Shown piece after piece: positions 12,732-17,950 of a stretch of 17,950 nucleotides of DNA. How positions within the stretch are numbered: position 1 is the first letter of the stretch; every line of letters begins with the position of its first letter. This DNA comes from an uncultured Pseudomonadota bacterium (GTDB taxonomy: Bacteria > Pseudomonadota > Gammaproteobacteria > Burkholderiales > Burkholderiaceae). Under the pieces are notes generated by a model, which was not told where the DNA came from, did not search any database, and saw only the letters and a program-made list of their open reading frames with translations. A program made the translations under genes and the position numbers. Where the stretch lies: the NCBI GenBank assembly GCA_946480245.1, contig CAMLIZ010000091.1, positions 1 through 17,950 on the forward strand, written 5' to 3'.

Positions 12732-13292
12732 CTACTTCCAGCGCTGCGGCTCCAGGTGCACGCTGCCCTGGCCGCTGCTCAAGGTGAGCGTGTCGTCCTG
12801 CACGGTGGCCTGCAGCTGCATGCTGCGCTCGGCCAGCGCGGCCAGCGCCTGCGTGTCCTCGGCGGCCAGGCGCCACACCTGCAGCTTGTCCAGCCGCGAC
12901 ACCTTGTTCTGCAGCCCGCGCCACCACACCTCGGCCGCGTGGTGGAAGGCGTAGACGATCACCGCGTCGGCCCGGCTGCAGGCGCGCGCCAGCGGCTTCT
13001 CCTCCGGCTGGCCCACCTCGATCCACAGCCGCTTGCGGCCGGTGAAGTCGGTGAGCGAGACATCCGGATCATCCGGGTCCGACAACCCGGCGCCGAAGGC
13101 CAGCGTGCCGTCGCCGTTGCACACGCTCTGCAGCGCATGCGCGTTCAGCGCCAGCGCCGCCAGCCGCACCATCATGCGTTCGTCGGTCTCGCTGGGGTGG
13201 CGCGCCAAGGTGAGCGCGTGGTCGGCGTAGTAGCCGTGGTCGATGTCGGCGAGCTGCAGGTTCGCCTTGAAGATGGTGGACTTGAGGGCCAA
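12732..13292 (-). CDS. yaeQ: YaeQ family protein
   Basis: A 186-residue protein that matches YaeQ along its length: 'MALKSTIFKANLQLADIDHGYYADHALTLARHPSETDERMM' style N-terminus (1-41), 'LSDPDDPDVSLTDFTGRKRLWIEVGQPEEK' region (70-99), 'VIVYAFHHAAEVWW' (111-124) and a basic end. The fold is related to PD-(D/E)XK nucleases; the D-x(n)-E92-V-G block is visible, but no activity is proven for the family. The start must be TTG (13290-13292), because the family N-terminus begins exactly there and no in-frame ATG or GTG precedes it before a stop. No Shine-Dalgarno is visible. A TATAGT box lies 35 nt upstream. Convergent with the rhodanese gene and divergent from the TetR-AtuA operon. Confidence 0.93.
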   Translation of the reverse strand: MALKSTIFKANLQLADIDHGYYADHALTLARHPSETDERMMVRLAALALNAHALQSVCNGDGTLAFGAGLSDPDDPDVSLTDFTGRKRLWIEVGQPEEKPLARACSRADAVIVYAFHHAAEVWWRGLQNKVSRLDKLQVWRLAAEDTQALAALAERSMQLQATVQDDTLTLSSGQGSVHLEPQRWK

Positions 13293-13327
13293 GGCGTGTA
13301 CCGGCGGGTATGAGGGGCAAGGGCCGC

Positions 13328-13333
13328 ACTATA
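13328..13333 (-). promoter_or_regulatory. Probable -10 box for yaeQ
   Basis: On the minus strand, TATAGT (5/6 of the consensus) lies 35 nt upstream of the yaeQ TTG start. No good -35 box is seen 16-18 nt further upstream. The remaining 13293-13452 stretch holds this box, the operator candidate and nothing else I can support. Confidence 0.4.
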
Positions 13334-13400
13334 GAGGGTGGAGGATGCCGCGCGCATTGCATGCCGCAGCACCGCTTGCTATTCTTGCCCGGCCCGCTCA

Positions 13401-13420
13401 CCAAGCAAGCAATTGCTTGG
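13401..13420. promoter_or_regulatory. Palindromic operator candidate for the TetR-AtuA operon
   Basis: CAAGCAATTGCTTG (13406-13419) is a perfect 14-bp palindrome. The wider region also reads as CCAAGCAA (13401-13408) and TTGCTTGG (13413-13420) with a 4-bp gap. It lies 33 bp before the chosen TetR start. TetR regulators commonly bind such sites to control themselves, and Pseudomonas AtuR, a TetR repressor, is known to bind inverted repeats at the atu locus. The binding protein here is inferred. Confidence 0.55.
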
Positions 13421-13452
13421 CAACGGCGCCACCCACTTGCCACGCCGTGCCG

Positions 13453-14088
13453 ATGCCCGCTGCCCGCCCCAAGCCCCCGCCCGCCGCCCCTGCGGACAAC
13501 GCCAACAACCGGCGCGACGAGCTGGTGAAGGTGGCGGCCCGCCTGTTCCGCGAAAAGGGCTTCGACGGCACCACGGTGCGCGACATCGCCCACGCCGTGA
13601 GCATGCGCTCCGGCAGCCCGTTCTATCACTTCGCCAACAAGCACGAGCTGCTGATGGCCGTGATGGAGGAAGGTTTGCGCCTGGGCCTGGAGCGCACCGA
13701 GCAGGTGCTGGCTCCCCAGGCTGGCGAGCTGCCCGCGGAGGAGCGCTTTCGCCGGCTGGTGCGCGCGCACTACGGCATCCTGCACGACCCGGGCAGCGAC
13801 TTCATCTCGGTGATGCTGTACGACTGGCGTGCGCTGCCCGACACCTACAAGCGGCGCATCATCAAGCTGAAGGATCGCTACGACGCAATCTGGCAGCGTG
13901 CGATCGACGAGCTGCATGCGCAGGGCCGGCTGCATGCCGAGCCGCGGCTGGCGCGCCTGCTGATCCTGGGCGCGATCAACTTCAGCAGCACCTGGTTCAA
14001 GCCCAAGTCGCGCGCGGCGGGCAGCGTCGACCTCGACGCGCTGGCCGCGCAGACGGTGTCGCTCTTCCTGCAACCCGCGCGCCGATGA
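13453..14088 (+). CDS. TetR family transcriptional regulator, upstream of AtuA-like genes
   Basis: A 211-residue TetR-type repressor. Residues 20-65 form the DNA-binding domain: 'RRDELVKVAARLFREKGFDGTTVRDIAHAVSMRSGSPFYHFANKHEL', with the helix-turn-helix at about 41-61. The ligand-binding part (70-211) is helical and typical in length. The ATG at 13453 has no Shine-Dalgarno; a GTG two codons earlier is an alternative. A far upstream start (13243) would read through the palindrome and yaeQ and is rejected. Its stop overlaps the ATG of the AtuA-like gene (ATGA, 14085-14088), so it is the first gene of its operon and is probably autoregulated through the palindrome at 13401-13420. The effector is likely an acyl-CoA or related compound by analogy only. 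Confidence 0.88.
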   Translation: MPAARPKPPPAAPADNANNRRDELVKVAARLFREKGFDGTTVRDIAHAVSMRSGSPFYHFANKHELLMAVMEEGLRLGLERTEQVLAPQAGELPAEERFRRLVRAHYGILHDPGSDFISVMLYDWRALPDTYKRRIIKLKDRYDAIWQRAIDELHAQGRLHAEPRLARLLILGAINFSSTWFKPKSRAAGSVDLDALAAQTVSLFLQPARR

Positions 14089-15476
14089 AGCAGGTGCGCC
14101 TGGCCGCCGGCCTCGGCTTCTACGGCGACTCGTGGTTGCCGGTGAAGGCGGCCATCGACCGCGGCGGCGCGCAGTACGTGTGTTCGGACCATCTGGCTGA
14201 ACTCACGCTCGCCATCCTCGCCAAGGACCGCACCAAGGACCCGAACGCCGGCTACACGCGTGACCTGCTGCCGATGCTCACGGCGCTGTGGCCGGCCGCC
14301 GCCGAGCGCGGCGTGAAGTTCGTGCTCAACGCCGGCGGCCTGAACCCGGCCGGCGCCGGGCAGGCGCTGGCCGCAGCCTTTCGCGCCAAGGGCTGGCGCG
14401 CGCGCATCGCGGTCGTCACCGGCGACGCCTTGCTGCACCACATCGACACGCTGCAGGCCGGCGGCGAAGCGCTGGCGCATCTGGATACCGGCGCTGCGAT
14501 CGCGAGCGTGCGCGAGCGCTTGCTGTTCGCCAACGCCTACCTCGGCGCGGCGCCCATCGCCCAGGCCCTGGCGCAAGGCGCGGACATCGTGCTCACCGGG
14601 CGCGTGGCCGACGCCGCGCTGTTCCTCGGCCCGCTGGTGCACGAGTTCGGCTGGCCGCTCGCGTCGCGGCACGCGCACGAGCTGGACCGCCTGGCGCAAG
14701 GCCTGGCCGTGGGCCATCTGCTCGAGTGCTCGGGCCAGGGCGCGGGCGGCAACTTCGGCGCGGCCGGCGCGTGGCAGCGCGTGCCCGACCTCACGCACAT
14801 CGGCTATCCCGTTGCCGAAGTCTCGGAAGACGGCAGCGCGGTGATCACCAAGGCGCCGGGCACCGGCGGGCGCATCAACTTCCACACCGTGCGCCAGCAG
14901 CTGCTGTACGAGGTGCACGACCCGTCGGCCTACCTGTCGCCGGACGTGGTGCTCGACATGAGCGAGCTGCAGCTCGACGACCTCGGCGGCGACCGCGTGC
15001 GCGTGCGCGGCGCGCGCGGCCATGCGCCCCCCGCGCAGCTCAAGCTGGTGGCCGGCTACGAGGATGGCTGGATGGGCCAGGCGGTGGTGGGCTTCTGCTG
15101 GCCCGACGCCCTGGCCAAGGCACGTGCGGTGGTGGATTCGGTGAAGACGCAGCTGGCCGAGCAGCGCATCGCACACGACGAGCTGTGCGTCGAGTTCCTC
15201 GGCCACGACTGCTTTCTCGGCCCACATGCCGATCACGCCAACGAAGCGGCGCTCAACGAGGTGTGGCTGCGCATGGCGCTGCGCTGCACCGACCGGCGCG
15301 TGGCCGACGCGTTCCCGCGGCTGTTCCCGTGGATGGCCTTGTCCGGCCCGCCGTACATGGGCGGCTTTCACGGCATCGCACCGGCGAGCCAGCTGCTCGG
15401 GCTGTGGCCCAGCACGGTTCGGCGCGAGCCGGTCGAGGCGCTGGTGCAGGTGGACCTGGTGGACACGCAAGCATGA
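14085..15476 (+). CDS. AtuA family protein (DUF1446), acyclic terpene utilisation type
   Basis: A 463-residue protein of the DUF1446/AtuA family. Landmarks are 'RLAAGLGFYGDSW' (4-16), 'YVCSDHLAELTLAIL', 'FVLNAGGLNPAGAGQAL', 'ADIVLTGRVADAALFLGPLVHEFGW', 'LLECSGQGAGGNF', 'GYPVAEVSEDG' and 'PYMGGFHGIAPASQ'. In Pseudomonas the atu cluster serves citronellol/geranyl-type terpene breakdown, but the biochemical step of AtuA is unclear, and this family is wider than that pathway. No acyl-CoA dehydrogenase or carboxylase lies alongside here, so terpene use should not be assumed. Starts at ATG within the TetR stop and ends in ATGA overlapping the next gene, which encodes the small domain that many homologues carry as a C-terminal fusion. 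Confidence 0.87.
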   Translation: MKQVRLAAGLGFYGDSWLPVKAAIDRGGAQYVCSDHLAELTLAILAKDRTKDPNAGYTRDLLPMLTALWPAAAERGVKFVLNAGGLNPAGAGQALAAAFRAKGWRARIAVVTGDALLHHIDTLQAGGEALAHLDTGAAIASVRERLLFANAYLGAAPIAQALAQGADIVLTGRVADAALFLGPLVHEFGWPLASRHAHELDRLAQGLAVGHLLECSGQGAGGNFGAAGAWQRVPDLTHIGYPVAEVSEDGSAVITKAPGTGGRINFHTVRQQLLYEVHDPSAYLSPDVVLDMSELQLDDLGGDRVRVRGARGHAPPAQLKLVAGYEDGWMGQAVVGFCWPDALAKARAVVDSVKTQLAEQRIAHDELCVEFLGHDCFLGPHADHANEAALNEVWLRMALRCTDRRVADAFPRLFPWMALSGPPYMGGFHGIAPASQLLGLWPSTVRREPVEALVQVDLVDTQA

Positions 15477-15856
15477 CCACGCTGCGCCTGGCCGACATCG
15501 CGCACGCGCGCAGCGGCGACAAGGCCGACCGGGCCGACATCGGCCTGTTCGCGTGGGGGCCGGCGGGCTATGCGCTGATCGACGCGCAGCTCACACCGCA
15601 ACGCGTGGCCGAGCACTTCGCGCACCTGCTCGGCAGCGCCGACGCAGCGCGCGTGCAGCGCCATGCGCTGCCGCGCCTGCTTGCGCTGAAGTTCGTGCTC
15701 GACGGCGCGCTGGCCGGCGGCGCCGCACGCAGCCTGCGCAGCGACAACCTCGGCAAGACGATCGCGGCGCAGCTGCTGCGCCTGCAACTCACGCTGCCCG
15801 ACGACGCCGCGCAGGCGGCGCTGGCCGAGGCGGCACAGGCCATGGAACGCTTCTGA
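15473..15856 (+). CDS. AtuA-related small protein (split C-terminal domain)
   Basis: A 127-residue protein starting 'MTTLRLADIAHARSGDKADRADIGLFAW'. The 'RSGDKADRADIGL' segment is the signature of the C-terminal ferredoxin-fold-like domain found fused to DUF1446 in longer AtuA proteins. A later 'LPRLLALKFVLDGALAGGAARSLRSDNLGKT' (62-93) also fits. Here the domain is a separate gene overlapping the AtuA-like gene by 4 bp (ATGA), so the two products probably work as a complex. No cysteines, signal or membrane segment. Role unknown beyond partnership. Convergent with the YciI-like gene. Confidence 0.85.
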   Translation: MTTLRLADIAHARSGDKADRADIGLFAWGPAGYALIDAQLTPQRVAEHFAHLLGSADAARVQRHALPRLLALKFVLDGALAGGAARSLRSDNLGKTIAAQLLRLQLTLPDDAAQAALAEAAQAMERF

Positions 15857-15910
15857 TCGCCAACCGTCACACCAGCCGCAGCTGCGGCAGCTGCCGGACG
15901 CGCGAACGCA

Positions 15911-16213
15911 TCATGCCGCGGCCGGCGGCAGCACGCCGGCCATCAGGTGCCACGGATGCGCCTCGGCCTGCATGACGCCGCCGCGCACCGCGGGGTCGTT
16001 GTCGGCTACCGCCTGCGCGTCGGCCAGGCTGTCGGCGGCCAGCACCACCAGCCCGCCGGCATCGTCGCTGAAGGGCCCGGCCAGTACCAGCCGGCGCTGC
16101 GCGCGCCGCCCCGGCAGGTAGGCCAGATGCTCGGCCAGTGGCTGCCGCTCCACCGGCGTGCCGGCCACCCATTGCGGGCCGGGGCGATAGACGAGGGCGA
16201 AGGTGTTGCTCAT
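15911..16213 (-). CDS. YciI family protein
   Basis: A 100-residue protein of the YCII-related domain family, small dimeric alpha/beta-barrel proteins of mostly unknown enzymatic role. Seen: 'FALVYRPGPQW' strand (5-15), H29 in 'LAEHLAYL', 'LVLAGPFSDDAGGLVVLAADSLADAQAVADNDPAVRGGV' (42-80) with the family's D50/D51 and DP motif, and the closing 'HPWHL' (86-90). ATG at 16213 chosen because the first strand follows at once; an upstream start would add seven residues. No Shine-Dalgarno; TACATT (forward 16221-16226) lies 7 nt upstream, so it may be leaderless. Divergent from the second TetR gene across 66 bp and possibly controlled by it. Confidence 0.85.
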   Translation of the reverse strand: MSNTFALVYRPGPQWVAGTPVERQPLAEHLAYLPGRRAQRRLVLAGPFSDDAGGLVVLAADSLADAQAVADNDPAVRGGVMQAEAHPWHLMAGVLPPAAA

Positions 16214-16279
16214 GCGGGGCAATGTAGCCAGCACGGTGGGCGTCGCATACTCGTGTTCCGCTCAGATTCGCCGCGCGCC

Positions 16280-16894
16280 ATGCCACCACCCACGCTTCGC
16301 CGACAGCCCAGCCAGCACCGCTCGCAGCGCACGGTCGAGGCGATCCTCGAGGCCACAGAAAAGCTGGCGCACGAGGAAGGCTGCGAGCGGCTCACGACCA
16401 ACCGCATCGCCGAGCGCGCCGGCGTGTCGATCGGCACGCTGTACCAGTACTTCGGCACGCGCGAGGCGATCGTCGACGCCTGGATCGAGCGCGAGCGGGC
16501 GCAACTGCAGCGCGCGCTCGACGCGCTGCTGGCTCGGGCCGGCGATCGCGCCGACGCGCAGCAGGTGCTGCACCACTTCGTGGCCGCCTACGTGGGCACC
16601 TATGCGGCGGCCGATGCCGGCAAGCGCGCGCTGGTGCGCCTGGCCTGGCAGCAGGACCACCTCGGCAGCGCCGTGCGCTCGCTGCGCGAAGCCGGCGAGC
16701 GCATCGCGTCGCATCTGCAGCGCCTGCATGCGCCCGGCCTGCGGCCACCCACCCCTGCCCAGGTGTACGTGCTCACGCGGGCCCTGATGGGCACGGTGCG
16801 GGCCGCGGTGCTCGAAGACTCGCCGCTGCTCGGCACGGCGGCCTTCGAGGAGGAACTGGTGCGGATGCTGTGGGCGCTGCTGGCAGCACCCTGA
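16280..16894 (+). CDS. TetR/AcrR family transcriptional regulator
   Basis: A 204-residue regulator. The N-terminal domain (13-62) reads 'HRSQRTVEAILEATEKLAHEEG' then the helix-turn-helix 'LTTNRIAERAGVSIGTLYQYFGTREAI' (about 38-64), clear TetR/AcrR signatures. The remaining helical part is unassigned and shows no family I can name. ATG at 16280 chosen because the basic N-terminus leads straight into helix 1; upstream in-frame sequence overlaps the YciI gene. No Shine-Dalgarno is seen. Its stop is 3 bp from the acs stop (convergent). Divergent placement suggests it regulates the YciI-like gene, though no clear palindrome was found in the 16214-16279 gap. Confidence 0.88.
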   Translation: MPPPTLRRQPSQHRSQRTVEAILEATEKLAHEEGCERLTTNRIAERAGVSIGTLYQYFGTREAIVDAWIERERAQLQRALDALLARAGDRADAQQVLHHFVAAYVGTYAAADAGKRALVRLAWQQDHLGSAVRSLREAGERIASHLQRLHAPGLRPPTPAQVYVLTRALMGTVRAAVLEDSPLLGTAAFEEELVRMLWALLAAP

Positions 16895-16897
16895 CCC

Positions 16898-17950
16898 TCA
16901 GTTCGATTGCGCCAGCTGCTCGAGGATCGCGGGGTTCTCTAGCGTCGACGTGTCCTGCGTGATCGCCTCGCCCTTGGCGATGGAGCGCAGCAGGCGGCGC
17001 ATGATCTTGCCCGAGCGTGTCTTCGGCAGGTTGTCGCCGAAGCGGATGTCCTTGGGCTTGGCGATCGGGCCAATCTCCTTGGCCACCCAGTTGCGCAGCT
17101 CGGTGGCGATCTTCTTGGCCTCCTCGCCGCTCGGGCGCGAGCGCTTGAGCACCACGAACGCGCAGATCGCCTCGCCCGTGGTGTCGTCGGGGCGGCCCAC
17201 CACGGCGGCTTCCGCCACCAGCTCGGTGTGCGACACCAGCGCGGACTCGATCTCCATCGTGCCCATGCGGTGGCCGCTCACGTTGAGCACGTCGTCGATG
17301 CGGCCGGTGATCGTGAAGTAGCCGCGCTGCTCGTCGCGGCTGGCGCCGTCGCCCGCGAGGTAGTAGCCCTTCAGCTCCGGCGGGTAGTAGCTCTTCTTGA
17401 AGCGCTCCGGGTCGCCCCAGATCGTGCGGATCATCGCCGGCCACGGCTTCTTGATCACGAGGATGCCGCCCTGGCCATTGGGCACGTCGTGCCCCAGCTC
17501 GTCGACGATGGCGGCGGTGATGCCGGGGAACGGCAAGGTGCAGGAGCCGGGCACCAGCGGCGTGGCGCCGGGCAGCGGCGTGATCATGTGGCCGCCGGTC
17601 TCGGTTTGCCACCAGGTGTCGACGATCGGGCAGCGGCCGCCGCCCACGTTGGCGTGGTACCACTCCCAGGCGGCCGGGTTGATCGGCTCGCCCACCGAGC
17701 CCAGCAGGCGCAGGCTGCTCATGTCGTAGTTGCGCGGGTGCGCCGTCGGGTTGCCTTCGGCGGCCTTGATCAGAGAGCGGATCGCCGTGGGCGCCGTGTA
17801 GAACACGCTGACGCGATGCTGCTGGATCATCTTCCAGAAGCGGCCGGCGTCGGGATAGGTGGGCACGCCCTCGAACATCACCTCGGTGGCACCGAGCGCC
17901 AGCGGGCCGTAGGTGATGTAGGTGTGGCCGGTGACCCAGCCGATGTCGGC
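16898..17950 (-). CDS. acs: Acetyl-CoA synthetase, C-terminal part (5' end beyond window)
   Basis: The last 350 codons of an AMP-forming acetate-CoA ligase, which converts acetate, ATP and CoA to acetyl-CoA. The frame is open to the window edge, where it reads '[20 protein letters not shown]', an Acs hallmark, so the gene starts beyond 17950. Further motifs are '[13 protein letters not shown]', '[20 protein letters not shown]' (ATP/acetate pocket), '[23 protein letters not shown]' (hinge aspartate before the mobile C-terminal domain) and '[15 protein letters not shown]', whose lysine in SGK is the conserved catalytic residue acetylated in other bacteria. The end 'LAQSN' and the TGA at 16898 look intact. 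About 300 N-terminal residues are not visible. Confidence 0.96.
   Translation of the reverse strand, partial: ADIGWVTGHTYITYGPLALGATEVMFEGVPTYPDAGRFWKMIQQHRVSVFYTAPTAIRSLIKAAEGNPTAHPRNYDMSSLRLLGSVGEPINPAAWEWYHANVGGGRCPIVDTWWQTETGGHMITPLPGATPLVPGSCTLPFPGITAAIVDELGHDVPNGQGGILVIKKPWPAMIRTIWGDPERFKKSYYPPELKGYYLAGDGASRDEQRGYFTITGRIDDVLNVSGHRMGTMEIESALVSHTELVAEAAVVGRPDDTTGEAICAFVVLKRSRPSGEEAKKIATELRNWVAKEIGPIAKPKDIRFGDNLPKTRSGKIMRRLLRSIAKGEAITQDTSTLENPAILEQLAQSN

Noticed and set aside
13345..13452. An ATG at 13345 as the TetR start
   Set aside because: The purine tract touches the ATG with no spacing, the extra residues do not resemble a TetR N-terminus, and the operator-like palindrome would fall inside the coding region.
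13878..15470. A 530-codon minus-strand open frame opposite the AtuA-like gene
   Set aside because: Composition is typical of the antisense of GC-rich coding sequence, and the plus strand carries recognised AtuA motifs throughout.
15870..15897. Terminator at the CCGCAGCTGCGG palindrome between the AtuA-related and YciI-like genes
   Set aside because: The palindrome has no loop and no T-run; GC-rich short palindromes are frequent here by chance.
1..17950. CRISPR arrays, tRNA or rRNA genes, insertion sequences, phage genes
   Set aside because: No regularly spaced repeats, cloverleaf sequences, transposase or integrase motifs, or phage structural genes were recognised on either strand.

Overview
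The window is very GC-rich and densely coded, with short intergenic gaps and many overlapping stop/start codons. The gene set (RdgC, YaeQ, AtuA family, TtuC-type dehydrogenase, Acs, ClcB-like channel) and codon use fit a betaproteobacterium, most likely a Burkholderiales of the Rubrivivax/Leptothrix/Ideonella kind. That placement is inference from gene content, not from a marker gene. No tRNA, rRNA, CRISPR array or transposase was seen.

Layout. 14-2043: a Mut7-C RNase-domain protein, then on the minus strand a hemerythrin with a C-terminal membrane segment and a small carboxylesterase. 2142-3594: a broken response-regulator receiver fragment (minus), a GC-rich non-coding stretch, an intact stand-alone receiver protein (plus) and a small exported molybdopterin-domain protein (minus, TTG start). 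3729-4879: rdgC and a convergent small acidic ORF. 5004-7771: a co-directional set of a tartrate/D-malate dehydrogenase-like enzyme, a nitronate monooxygenase-like flavoprotein and a LysE-type exporter. 7768-9477: a ClcB-like chloride channel on the minus strand.

9643-12706 is the most interesting part. It is a tightly overlapped five-gene operon: two half-size YeeE/YedE membrane proteins, an 82-residue exported Cys-Pro repeat peptide, a His-rich protein of unknown function and a periplasmic tandem rhodanese. Every junction overlaps (TGATG, ATGA, 11 bp, ATGA). An AT-rich region with a 16-bp near-palindrome precedes it. I read it as a sulfur (thiosulfate or sulfane sulfur) uptake and handling system in which the Cys-rich peptide may be a sulfur carrier, metal ligand or modified peptide. 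That role is a hypothesis.

12732-17950: yaeQ (minus, TTG start); a TetR regulator overlapping an AtuA-family gene that in turn overlaps a separate gene for the small AtuA C-terminal-type domain, with a palindromic operator candidate upstream; a YciI-like protein divergent from a second TetR regulator; and the 3' part of acetyl-CoA synthetase running off the right edge.

Several genes lack a Shine-Dalgarno sequence but have a -10-like hexamer 6-9 nt before the start codon, so leaderless transcripts are possible.
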